From DATMXS01 sp050260275 (GTDB lineage Bacteria; Acidobacteriota; Terriglobia; Bryobacterales; Bryobacteraceae): DNA of 29,666 nt. Within the stretch, counting starts at the first letter, position 1; each line of letters opens with the position of its first letter. A program made the translations under genes and the position numbers. The DNA lies in assembly GCA_050260275.1 (NCBI GenBank), contig JBLNBX010000200.1, positions 1 to 29,666 on the forward strand. The letters run 5' to 3'. The notes beneath the pieces are model-generated. The model was not told the DNA's origin, made no database searches, and saw only the letters and a list, made by a program, of their open reading frames with translations. Below are positions 1-9,100 of this stretch, one piece after another.

Positions 1-439
1 CCGGAAAGGAGATCGGGCCGGTGGCCGGCGCGGGCGGCCAGCCCGACGCTTTCGAGCGCCTCGAGCACGCGCTTCCGGCGCTCGCTGCTCCTGACGCCCT
101 GGAGCAGCAATGGAAACTCGACGTTCTCGAAAGCCGTGAACACCGGTATCAGGTTGAAGCTCTGAAAGACGAAGCCGATGCGGTCGTGCGCAACGCGGCC
201 AGTCCGGAAGGAGTGAGCTTCGTCGTGTCTGCTCCGGCGAAGTGGATCACACCCAGCGTGGGCCGGTCGATGCAGCCGATCAGGTTCAGCAGCGTGGTCT
301 TTCCGCTGCCGCTCGGCCCCGCGACGGCGAGAAACTCGCGCTCGCGGATGGTGAGGGAGACGTCCTCGAGCGCCGGCACGAAGCTGTGGTCCATCGCATA
401 TCTGCGGCTGACGTGCTCGAGTTCGACCAGTGCGTTCAT
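1..439 (-). pseudogene. ABC transporter ATP-binding protein, LolD/MacB type (partial, frameshifted)
   Basis: This is the N-terminal half of an ATPase that would power an inner-membrane lipoprotein-release or MacB-type efflux permease. The ATG at 437-439 follows a GGAGG ribosome site at about 446-450. Walker A (GPSGSGKTT) and a family-typical LAALR stretch read in one frame. The Q-loop region (IGFVFQSFNLIPVLTAFENV) and the first residues of the signature (PDLLSG, cut by the window edge) read in another. A single missing base near 186-190 explains the switch: one extra C would restore LRHDRIGFVFQ. As written, the reading frame stops at 149 after 96 residues. Either the gene is inactivated or the assembly has a one-base error; the good conservation on both sides of the break favours an error or a very recent mutation. 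The partner permease would lie to the left, outside the window. Confidence 0.8.
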
Positions 440-598
440 CTTCAGCCTCCTACACGGTCGAGCTTACGGCGGGAGCGGCGCGATTCCACGCCCGGGGCGA
501 CGGAAGGCCGGAGAATCGGACGAACGGCCGCCGGCGGGCGACGAGCCGTGCGCAAGCAAGATCGCGCGCCGCCGGGTTAGAGTAAAGGAGATTCCACC

Positions 599-1345
599 AT
601 GCCAGCTACTGGACTCGCGCTAGGGCTATTTGCGACCGCTGTCGGCACAGCCTTTGCCGCGCTCGGCGCCTGGTCGCTTAGCGCATCTCCCAGGCGGATA
701 GTGCCTTTCAGCGGCGGCCTGCTCGCGGGCATCGCTGTGTTCGCCGTGTTTCCGGAGCTGGTGGAAGAGCGTTCGCTCGCGGGCGCTGTGGCGCTGATGG
801 CGGGCGGGGTACTTCTGATGTGGGCGTTCGGGCGCTTCGTGTACCCGGTGTGCCCGGCCTGCTCGCATACGCACGATCACGGCCAGTGCGCCATGGCGCT
901 GCACGGGTTCGCGTTTCCGCTCGTGGCGGCGGCATCGCTGCACGCCTTCCTGGATGGCCTGGGCGTTGCGGCATCGCAGTCCGGCGGTGTCAACCTGGGC
1001 GCGGTGCTGGTGGCGGGCGTCGTACTGCACAAGATCCCCGAAGGTATCGCGTTGGGGATAATGCTTCGCGCCGCCGTGAGAACACCGGTAAAGGCGTTCG
1101 CGCTGGCCGCTGCCGCGGAGTCGGCTACCTTCGCGGGTGCGCTGCTGGAGTCGGCCGTAACGGACCGGTTCGGCGGCGCATGGGTGTCGTATGCGCTGGC
1201 CCTCGCCGGTGGCAGTTTCTTGTACCTCGGATTCCACGCGGTGCACGGCGCTCGCCGCCAGCGCATGCCGGCGCTCGGCCCGGCGCTGACAGGAGCGGCG
1301 GGCGCAGCCGCCTTGCAGCAGGCGCTGCGGGTGTTCCTGCACTAG
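599..1345 (+). CDS. ZIP family divalent metal transporter
   Basis: A 248-residue inner-membrane protein that would import zinc or another divalent cation. It has about eight hydrophobic segments. The two ZIP metal-site signatures are visible: HAFLDG in the fourth segment (H115, D119) and HKIPEG in the fifth (H144, P147, E148). A loop before them is rich in possible ligands (C85, C88, H90, H92, H94, C97), as is common in the cytoplasmic loops of ZIP proteins. The ATG at 599 has a good AAAGGAG ribosome site 8 bases upstream. The gene is a single unit, divergent from the broken ABC gene and convergent with the E1-like gene. The exact metal cannot be told from sequence; the family assignment is firm. 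Confidence 0.88.
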   Translation: MPATGLALGLFATAVGTAFAALGAWSLSASPRRIVPFSGGLLAGIAVFAVFPELVEERSLAGAVALMAGGVLLMWAFGRFVYPVCPACSHTHDHGQCAMALHGFAFPLVAAASLHAFLDGLGVAASQSGGVNLGAVLVAGVVLHKIPEGIALGIMLRAAVRTPVKAFALAAAAESATFAGALLESAVTDRFGGAWVSYALALAGGSFLYLGFHAVHGARRQRMPALGPALTGAAGAAALQQALRVFLH

Positions 1346-1414
1346 CGGAACCACTACCTGGCCGCATGCGCCTCTTCGACGTGCGCGCGGGTTACGCGCC
1401 TGTGCGAACGCGGC

Positions 1415-2449
1415 CTAGTTCCCGACATACCGTGCGTACAGGCTGCGCGCCAGCGCGACATCGGAGGTGCCTTTGATGATGGCGCGCCCGTCGGCGAAGA
1501 TGGTCAGCTCATACGGCGGCGTTGCGAAACGAACGGCGAACTCGTTCGTGCGCACGTCGCCGGCGGAGGCGAGGCGGCGTCCGAGGTCCGCAAGATCGAT
1601 GGCCCGGACGCACTCGTGTATCTGCACAGCGTTCGAGCCGCATAGCCTGACGGGCGCGCGGCGCACTTCGTTGAGATGAATGAAATCGCGCCGCCCGCAG
1701 CAGGGGCAGTTCGGGTCCGGCTCGGGTTGCGCGATCTGACGGAGTTCGCCGGTCCAGACGTCGAGGGTGGCTATGCGGGGTCTCACGGTCTGGCCGCAGA
1801 TGATCTTGAGGGCGTCGGCCACCTGCAGCGAGGCAACAGCGGAAGTGACAACGTTTATGACTCCAGCCGTTTCGCAGGTGGGCTGGCCTGCGGCCGGAGG
1901 CTCCGGAAAGACGCACTTGAGGCAGGCGGTGACGCCGGGAATAACAGGCATCTCGAGGCCGTAGCCGGCCACAGCCGCGCCGTAAACCCACGGTATGCCG
2001 TTCGCGACTGCAAAGTCATTGATGAGATAGCGAGTGTCGAAATTGTCCGTGCCGTCGAGGATGACGGAAGCGCTGCCGAGCAGATCGCTGATGTTCTCTG
2101 CGGTCAGGTCGGCGATGACAGGAGAGACACGGATGGAGGAGTTGATGCGCTCGATATGCCGCGCGGCAGCGACGGCCTTGGGAACTGCGTCCCGGGCATC
2201 GTCCTCGTCGTAGAGCCACTGCCGCTGAAGATTCGAGAACTCGACGAAATCGCGGTCGATGAGCACGAGGCTGCCGCAGCCGGCGCGCGCCAGGGCGCTT
2301 GCCTGGAACGAGCCGAGTGCGCCGCATCCCACTACGGCGACGGTGGCGGCGAGCAGCCTCGCCTGCCCGGCTTCGCCGATGCCCGAGAAACGGATCTGGC
2401 GCGAGTAGCGTTCGCGCTGGTCACTGGTCACTCTACGATGTTCTCGCAT
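1415..2449 (-). CDS. MoeB/ThiF family sulfur-carrier adenylyltransferase (E1-like)
   Basis: This enzyme would adenylate the C-terminal Gly-Gly of a small ubiquitin-like sulfur carrier (MoaD or ThiS type) for molybdopterin, thiamin or cysteine biosynthesis. Numbered from the ATG at 2449 (344 aa), it shows ERYSRQIR near the N-terminus, the nucleotide loop VVGCGALGS (about 39-47), DGTDNFDTRYLIND (132-145), a zinc pair C176/C179 with the second pair in CPCC near 250, and the conserved TCETAGV. A C-terminal extension of about 90 residues, starting at VRLCGSNAVQI, resembles that seen in stand-alone MoeB/ThiF proteins. A GTG at 2431 is an equally possible start; neither has a strong ribosome site, and the upstream in-frame codons look non-coding. 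No moa, moe or thi gene is adjacent, so the pathway cannot be fixed. Confidence 0.85.
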   Translation of the reverse strand: MREHRRVTSDQRERYSRQIRFSGIGEAGQARLLAATVAVVGCGALGSFQASALARAGCGSLVLIDRDFVEFSNLQRQWLYDEDDARDAVPKAVAAARHIERINSSIRVSPVIADLTAENISDLLGSASVILDGTDNFDTRYLINDFAVANGIPWVYGAAVAGYGLEMPVIPGVTACLKCVFPEPPAAGQPTCETAGVINVVTSAVASLQVADALKIICGQTVRPRIATLDVWTGELRQIAQPEPDPNCPCCGRRDFIHLNEVRRAPVRLCGSNAVQIHECVRAIDLADLGRRLASAGDVRTNEFAVRFATPPYELTIFADGRAIIKGTSDVALARSLYARYVGN

Positions 2450-2576
2450 CCGGCGGGCACGGCGCGGGCCAGGCGGAGGCGCGCATCCGGGCGGCCGTTG
2501 GAGGGTCCCCGCCATACGCGCGGCGCGGCTGGACTCGCGCGCCCGCGGCAGAACCGGATGATAAGATTGCTCCTAG

Positions 2577-5525
2577 GTGAAGTGGGCAATTCGACTTTTT
2601 TGCCTGGGAGCCGTGGTTTCGGGCGCCTGGGCAGGCAGTGCTATAGCCGCGCCCAACGATTATGAGGGAAGGACGCTTAAGTCCGTAGTTTTCAGACCGG
2701 ATAACCAGCCGTACGACATCGGGCACCTGCTGGCCATGCTGCCGCTCAAGCCCGGCGAGCCGCTGCACGTCTCCGACGTTCGCGCAGCCATCGAGCGCCT
2801 GTACGCCACCGGCCGGTACGAAGACATCGCCGCGGACGCCGAACTTGAGGAGGACGGCGTCGTCCTGACGTTCATCACCACTCCGTCGTACTTCATCGGC
2901 CGGGTCACGGTGAAAGGGGTGCCGGACCCGCCCACTTCGGACGCTCTCGTCAACGCCGCACGCCTGGATCTGGGCACGCTGTTCACACGCGAGGCGGTGG
3001 ACCAGGCGGTGCGCAACATCACAAGCGCGCTGCGGCAAGACGGCTTCTTCGAACCCTCGATCGAGCCTCGTTTCGAACAGGACCCCAAGACGCAGCAGAT
3101 CAGAATCCACTTCGAGATAAATCCCGGGAGGCGCGCGCGGTACAGCCGGCCGGTTATCGAGGGCGCTCCGGACACCCACGTGCCTGCGCTCATCGGCGCC
3201 ACGAAATGGAAAGGTTGGTTCAAGTGGCGGAGTGTGACCGACACGCGCACCGGCGAGGGCGTCGACCGCATTCTCAACTGGTATCACCGCCGCGACCACC
3301 TCGAGGCCTCGGTCGCGCTCGACAAACTCGACTACGACCGCGATACAAACCGCGTCACGCCGATCATAAAGGTGGAACCGGGGCCGAAGGTGGACATTCG
3401 CGTTACCGGGGCCGGCATATCGCGCGGCAAGAAGCGGCAACTGCTGCCCGTGTACGAGGAACAGTCGGTGGACCGCGACCTGCTCAACGAGGGCGCCGAG
3501 ATCCTGCGCCAGCACCTGGAGAGCAAGGGTTATTTCAACGCCACGGTGAAATACGACACGCTGACCAAGGAGGGCGCGGCCGAACAGATTGTCGAGTACA
3601 CGGTGGATCGCGGTGAGCGGCACAGGGTGGCAGCCGTAACCATCTCCGGCAACCGCTACTTCGACGAGGCGACTCTTCGTGAGCGCATGTACGTGCGTCC
3701 GGCGGCGCTGCTCCAGTTCCGGCACGGACGCTACAGCGAGGCGCTGATCGAGCGCGATATCGAGGCCATTGAGGCGCTATACCGTTCGAGCGGTTTCCGC
3801 GATGTCGCCGTCCGGCACCGGATCGAGCCGAACGCCGGCGGCAAGGCCACGGACATCTCGGTGCACCTGGAGATACGGGAGGGCCCGCAATGGCTGGTGT
3901 CGAAGCTCGAAGTGGAAGGCGTTTCCGAAGAGAATCGCGATGCGGTACTCGGCCTATTGCAGTCGCAGGAGGGCCAGCCGTTCAGCGAGTTCAACGCGTC
4001 GATTGACCGTGACAACGTGCTGGCGTACTACTTCGACAGCGGCTACCCCGATGCGCTTTTCGAGTACAAGTTCGGGCCGGCGAAGACGCCGCACGGGGTG
4101 GAGCTGCACTACCGTATACAGGAAGGCGAACGGCAGTTCGTCCGCGACGTGCTCATAACGGGCGGCCTGGTATCCACCGACGAAGGCCTGGTGCGCGATC
4201 GCGTGATGATGGCGCCCGGCGAACCGCTCTCGCGCTCGGCGATGCTGGAAACGCAGCGGCGGCTGTACGAGCTGGGCATATTCGCGCGCGTCGACATGGC
4301 TCTCCAGAACCCCGAAGGCGAGGAGCAGGACAAGTACGTGCTGCTCGGCTTTGAAGAGGCGCGCAGGTGGACGGTGACTGGCGGTATCGGCGCCGAGGTC
4401 GCGAAGATCGGAGGCTGCAGCGACTGCTACACGGCCCCAGCGGGAGAAACCGGGTTCAGCCCTCGCGTGTCGTTCGGCATAACGCGCCGCAATTTTCTGG
4501 GAACCGGGCACATGATCTCGCTGCAGAGCAGGTTTTCGACGCTGCAACAGCGCGCCGTGCTCAGCTACAACGCACCGCAATTCCGCGGCAAGGAGAACGT
4601 GAGTCTGCTGTTCAGCACGCTGTACGACGACTCGCGCGAGGTCCGCACGTTCACGGCCCGCCGGCGCGAGGTCTCGGCGCAGATCGGCCAGCGCCTCTCA
4701 CGAGCGAGCACTCTCCTGTATCGCCTTACGTTCAGGCGCGTCTCGGTTTCCGATCTCAAGATTTCCGATGCGCCCCTGCTGCCCCAATACCTGCAGCCGG
4801 TGCAGATGGGCATCATCGCCGGCAACTATATCTTTGACCGGCGCGACGACCCCACAGACACGCATCGCGGCATCTACGTGACCGCCGATATCGGCTACGG
4901 CATAATGCCGGGCACGGCCGAGGATCCCGGCGTGACGGGCTTCCTGCGGATGCTCGGGCACAACGCCACGTACCACCCGTTCGGCGAGGGCTCAAAGTTC
5001 GTCCTCGCGCGCGCGATCACGTTCGGCTGGATGCAGCAGCCCAGTCCGACGCGTGCGATCCCGCTGCCGGAGCGGTTCTACGCGGGCGGTCCGGCTTCGC
5101 TGCGCGGGTTCCCGTCGAACCAGGCGGGGCCTCGCGATCCCGAAACTGGATTCCCCATCGGCGGCCGGGCGGTGCTGGCGAATCAGATCGAGCTGCGCCT
5201 TCCGGTTATAGGCGACACCATCGGCGGCTCGCTATTCCTCGATTCGGGAAACGTCTACTCGGATCTGCGCCACTTGTCGTTCGATGTGCGCCAGAAGAAG
5301 GTCAACGGCGATTGGGACTTCAATTACATGGAGCACGCTGTGGGCGTTGGCGTGCGCTATCGGACGCCGGTAGGTCCGGTGCGCCTGGACGTGGCCTACA
5401 GCATCAATCCGCCGCGCTTCTACGGCTGCGATACGTCGCAGCAGGACCTGTGGAAATGCGACCAGCAGAAGGAGCAGCGCATCGGGCATTTCCAGTTCCA
5501 CTTCTCGATAGGGCAGGCATTCTGA
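2577..5525 (+). CDS. Omp85 family outer-membrane protein (BamA/TamA-like) with about seven POTRA domains
   Basis: A 982-residue outer-membrane insertion or translocation pore. The GTG start at 2577 gives a signal peptide (about 1-25, ending AIAA). I count seven consecutive POTRA-like units between about 31 and 600, each with the beta-alpha-alpha-beta-beta pattern and a GY/GF-type turn, compared with five in E. coli BamA and three in TamA. A 16-strand-type barrel follows from about 605 to 982. The Omp85 barrel signature appears as LRGF (842-845, usually VRGF or LRGF) and the last residue is Phe, as expected for BAM-recognised barrels. Cysteine pairs in GGCSDC and near the C-terminus could form disulfides. 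The TGATG overlap with the chaperone gene and the following tamB suggest a TamA role; a BamA role is the alternative. No clear ribosome site precedes the GTG. A TG-n-TAAGAT element at 2559-2567 would place the transcript start almost on it. Confidence 0.9.
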   Translation: MKWAIRLFCLGAVVSGAWAGSAIAAPNDYEGRTLKSVVFRPDNQPYDIGHLLAMLPLKPGEPLHVSDVRAAIERLYATGRYEDIAADAELEEDGVVLTFITTPSYFIGRVTVKGVPDPPTSDALVNAARLDLGTLFTREAVDQAVRNITSALRQDGFFEPSIEPRFEQDPKTQQIRIHFEINPGRRARYSRPVIEGAPDTHVPALIGATKWKGWFKWRSVTDTRTGEGVDRILNWYHRRDHLEASVALDKLDYDRDTNRVTPIIKVEPGPKVDIRVTGAGISRGKKRQLLPVYEEQSVDRDLLNEGAEILRQHLESKGYFNATVKYDTLTKEGAAEQIVEYTVDRGERHRVAAVTISGNRYFDEATLRERMYVRPAALLQFRHGRYSEALIERDIEAIEALYRSSGFRDVAVRHRIEPNAGGKATDISVHLEIREGPQWLVSKLEVEGVSEENRDAVLGLLQSQEGQPFSEFNASIDRDNVLAYYFDSGYPDALFEYKFGPAKTPHGVELHYRIQEGERQFVRDVLITGGLVSTDEGLVRDRVMMAPGEPLSRSAMLETQRRLYELGIFARVDMALQNPEGEEQDKYVLLGFEEARRWTVTGGIGAEVAKIGGCSDCYTAPAGETGFSPRVSFGITRRNFLGTGHMISLQSRFSTLQQRAVLSYNAPQFRGKENVSLLFSTLYDDSREVRTFTARRREVSAQIGQRLSRASTLLYRLTFRRVSVSDLKISDAPLLPQYLQPVQMGIIAGNYIFDRRDDPTDTHRGIYVTADIGYGIMPGTAEDPGVTGFLRMLGHNATYHPFGEGSKFVLARAITFGWMQQPSPTRAIPLPERFYAGGPASLRGFPSNQAGPRDPETGFPIGGRAVLANQIELRLPVIGDTIGGSLFLDSGNVYSDLRHLSFDVRQKKVNGDWDFNYMEHAVGVGVRYRTPVGPVRLDVAYSINPPRFYGCDTSQQDLWKCDQQKEQRIGHFQFHFSIGQAF

Positions 5526-6175
5526 TGCGCGCGCTCGCCGTTACGGCTCTCGTGGTTGGATGTCTCGCGGCGGCCGCGCGCGCAGAGATCATCGACCGCA
5601 TCGCCGTGACGGTGGACAAAGACGTCATCACCGAGAGCGAGTTGCTGCTGGCCATCCGCATCACGGCGCTGTTGAACGGCGCGGAACCGGAGTTCAGCGC
5701 CGAAGCGAAACGCGCCGCCGCCGAGAGGCTGATCGACCAGTTGCTGCTGCGGCGGGAGATGCGCGTAACGCGTTATCCCGAGCCATCTCCGGAGGAGGTG
5801 GCCGGGCAGCTCGATGCCGTGAAGAAGATGTTCGCGGCCGAAGGCGGATACCTCGCCGCGCTCGGCCGTTACGGCGTCACCGAGGCCGAGTTGACGGGCG
5901 CGCTGCAGCGCCAGGCGGCCGTACTGCGCTTCATCGACCTTCGCTTCGCTCCGGAGGTGCAGGTGCTCGAGCCGGAACTCATGGAGTATTTTTACCGCGT
6001 CTGCGCGCAGAAACTCCGCGAGAGCGGAATCGAGGGCAATATCGGCTTCGACGAGTACCGCAACGACTGCGAGCAGATTATGGTATCCGAACGCGTTGAC
6101 CAGCGCGTCGAAACATGGTTGAAGGACGCGCGCGGGCGGGCGCGCATCCGCTACCAGGAGGACGCGTTTAAGTGA
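5525..6175 (+). CDS. SurA N-terminal-domain-like periplasmic chaperone
   Basis: A 216-residue exported protein that probably escorts unfolded outer-membrane proteins. The ATG overlaps the stop of the Omp85 gene by one base (TGATG). Signal peptide is about residues 1-20 (cleavage after ARA). The first part, IIDRIAVTVDKDVITESEL, is the classic SurA/PpiD N-terminal signature, followed by helical sequence with RLIDQLLLRREM. The C-terminal helix (VDQRVETWLKDARGRARI) matches the segment that packs on the SurA core. There is no parvulin prolyl-isomerase domain, so it should act only as a holdase. Its stop overlaps the next gene (GTGA), so all three genes are translationally linked and the client is probably the neighbouring Omp85 or TamB, or proteins they export. 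Family call by motif; function by context. Confidence 0.82.
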   Translation: MRALAVTALVVGCLAAAARAEIIDRIAVTVDKDVITESELLLAIRITALLNGAEPEFSAEAKRAAAERLIDQLLLRREMRVTRYPEPSPEEVAGQLDAVKKMFAAEGGYLAALGRYGVTEAELTGALQRQAAVLRFIDLRFAPEVQVLEPELMEYFYRVCAQKLRESGIEGNIGFDEYRNDCEQIMVSERVDQRVETWLKDARGRARIRYQEDAFK

Positions 6176-9100
6176 GACGGTTCGGGAGGACAGCGCTGCG
6201 GATCTCAGCCGTGTTTGTGGCCGCGTTGTCGCTCGTCCTGCTGGCCGGCGTCCTGGTCCTGCGAACCGAATGGTTTCGCGACCGCGTCCGCGAGCGCATA
6301 GTTAGTGAGGTTCAGGATGCCACGGGCGGGCGCACGGAGATCGGGGCGTTTAATTTCGACTGGCGAACGCTCACGGCCGCGGTGCGCGATTTCACGCTCC
6401 ACGGCACCGAAGCCGCCGGCGAGAAGCCGCTGCTGCGCGCCGATGCGATCACTGTGAGGCTGCGGATCCTGTCGCTGCTAGGGGGCAGGCGCGTGAACCT
6501 CGAAGAGGTCGCCATCCGTAAGCCGGAGGCGAATATCATCGTCTACGCCGACGGCCATACGAACTTCCCCACCCCGCCGCGTGCGCGCGCCCAGACATCG
6601 GACCCCATCAAGACCATCCTCGATCTGGCGATCGGGCACTTCAGCCTGACCGGCGGCAGTCTGCAGTTCAGCGCACGCAAGATCCCGCTGGAGGTGAGTG
6701 GCGAAGACCTCCGGACACAGATCTTTTTCGCTTCGGGCAAGTATCGCGGCGAGGTTTCGTTCGAGAAACTCGTCATGAGCCCTGGCAGCCGCCCGCCGGT
6801 ACCGCTGGACATGAGAGCCCGGTTCGAGCTGGGCCCGAACGAGCTGAGCGTTCAGGAGCTGCACCTGGTGCTGGAACGGTCTGTATTCGACGCGCGCGGC
6901 AGCGTCACCCACTTCGCCGATCCGCGAGCGGAAATCGAGTACACGGCGAAAATCCTCGCCACGGACGTCAGGCCGCTGCTGGGCTTCGCCGGCGCACCCT
7001 CCGCCGGCTCGATCGAGGCGTCCGGCAGGGCCACGCTCGCGGGCGGGCAATACGGAGCGACGGCGCGCGTGCGCGCGTCCGGCATCGCCATCGAGCCGCG
7101 GCCGGGCCTGCGGTTGACGGGGTTGTCGGCTTCCGCAGACGTGCGCGCGGATGCGAACGGGCTTGAAATGACGAACATGGTTGCCGGGGCGCTGGGCGGC
7201 CGCTTCGAGGGCTCCGGCGCATTGGCCGCGTTTCGCGAGTTGAGCATCAACGGCACGGCGCGCGGTTTCGCCGTCGAGCGGCTGGCCGCCGCAGTCGGAT
7301 TGCGAGAGCCGCCGTGGACAGGCTCAATCTCGGGGCCCATCCGCATCGCGGGAGACCTCGGAGGAAGCCTGAAGTCCTGGCGGGTGCAGGCGGCGTTAAC
7401 GGTGGCGCCCGGTGAGGGGCCGAATCCGCTCGAAGGCGTTCTGAATGGGCGGGTGGAGCGCGGCGCGGTGGAACTGGACAGGTCGTATCTCGCGACGCGC
7501 AGCTCGCGCATCGAGGTGACGGGCGCTCCGAAGGGAAAGATCGAGGTGTCGCTTAGGACTTCGGACCTGCGCGATATCGAAGCCGTGATCGAGATGGCCA
7601 GCGGGCGCGCCGCTGCCCTGCCCGTGGCGCTGCGAGCTGGCGGCTCGCTCACATTTTACGGCGTGGTGACCGGCGCTCTCGACAGCGCCTCGGTCCGCGG
7701 GCGGGCCGAAGCCGTTCACTTCACCGTCGAAGGGCACGACGTCGATTCGGCCTCGGCCGTGGTGGAGGCCTCGGCCTCCGGCGTCTCGGCGCGACAAGTC
7801 GTGATCAGCAGGGGCGCGATGCGCGCGGCGGGCTGGGCGCGAGTGGGCCTCGACAACTGGAAAGCCGGCGAGCAATCACCCATTGCCGGCGAGATCACGC
7901 TGCAAGCTCCCGACGCGGCAGCCGCGCTCGCCGAACTGAAACGCGACGAGCCGGTGAGCGGCGGCCCGGTGGTAGCGACGGCAACGCTCTCGGGGACGGT
8001 CGGAAATCCCGAGGCGGCGGGCCGGGTGCGCGCGACAAGACTCGTCGCGTGGAAGCAGCCGCTGACCTCGGTGGACGCGCACTTCAGGTATCGCGAGGGG
8101 ATAATTGAGCTGGCGCCCGCCCTGGCGCGCGCCGGAAATGCCGAGGTGCGCCTGGCCGGATCGTACGAATACAAACCTGGCCGGGCAAGCGAGGGCCGCG
8201 CTCGATTCGAGCTTTCGGCACCGGGCGTCAGGCTCGATGCGCTGACGGCAGTCACGGAGCAGCACGCGGGCGTGGCGGGCCGCATCGAGGCGCAGATGAA
8301 GGGTGACCTGAACATCGCCGGCGGCGGTGTGCGGGTGAATGCGCTCAACGGCTGGGCGGCTGTGCGAGACGTAGCGCTCGAAAAGCAGCAGCTCGGGTGG
8401 ATGCGCGTGGACGCGGCCAGCGACGCCGATCACGCGAAGCTGACCCTCGACGGCCGCCTTCTCGGCTCCAAGGTGACCGGAAACGCCGAATGCGCCCTCG
8501 CTGGCGACTATCCGGTCAAAGGCAGCATTGACATCGCGGCATTCAACTTTGCAACGCTCATCGAACGGCTGCGCGCCCTTCCTCCAAAGGAGGCCCTGCC
8601 GTTTGAAGGCCTCGCGGCCGGGCACATCGATTTCACCGGCTCCGCCACAAAGCCGCAGACGCTCGCGGGAGCCCTGCGCATCACGCATTTTGAAATGCGG
8701 ACAGACCCGGGCGCGGTGGAGGTGGCCAACGCCGAGCGCATGGTGTTGCGCAACTCGGGGCCGATGCTGATCGACTTCACAACGAAAACCGCCGAGATAC
8801 GGCAGGCCGTGTTGGAAGGCCCCCGGACCAACCTGACCCTGGGCGGCCGCGTGTCATTCGCATCGAAGAACCCGTTCGACCTCCGCATTCGGGGAGAGGC
8901 CGACCTCGCCGTGCTTTCGGATCTCAAACCGCGGCTCGAGTCATCCGGCATGATGGTGCTCGACGTTTCGGTTCGAGGCAGGCCATCACAGCCGGATATC
9001 TATGGCCGCGTGGACATCAAGGATGCGTCGTTTAACTGGCCGGGGCTTCCCAACGGCATCGACCACGCCAACGGCCTGGTCTTCATCTACCGCGACCGCG

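Noticed and set aside
626..1354. Long minus-strand open frame of 242 codons opposite the ZIP gene
   Set aside because: It is the antisense of a clear transporter, rich in Arg/His/Gln as expected from shadow frames in GC-rich DNA, with no ribosome site or family pattern.
2433..3725. 430-codon minus-strand frame opposite the Omp85 gene
   Set aside because: Overlaps a firmly identified gene; composition (Arg, Val, His, Asp rich) is typical of antisense frames.
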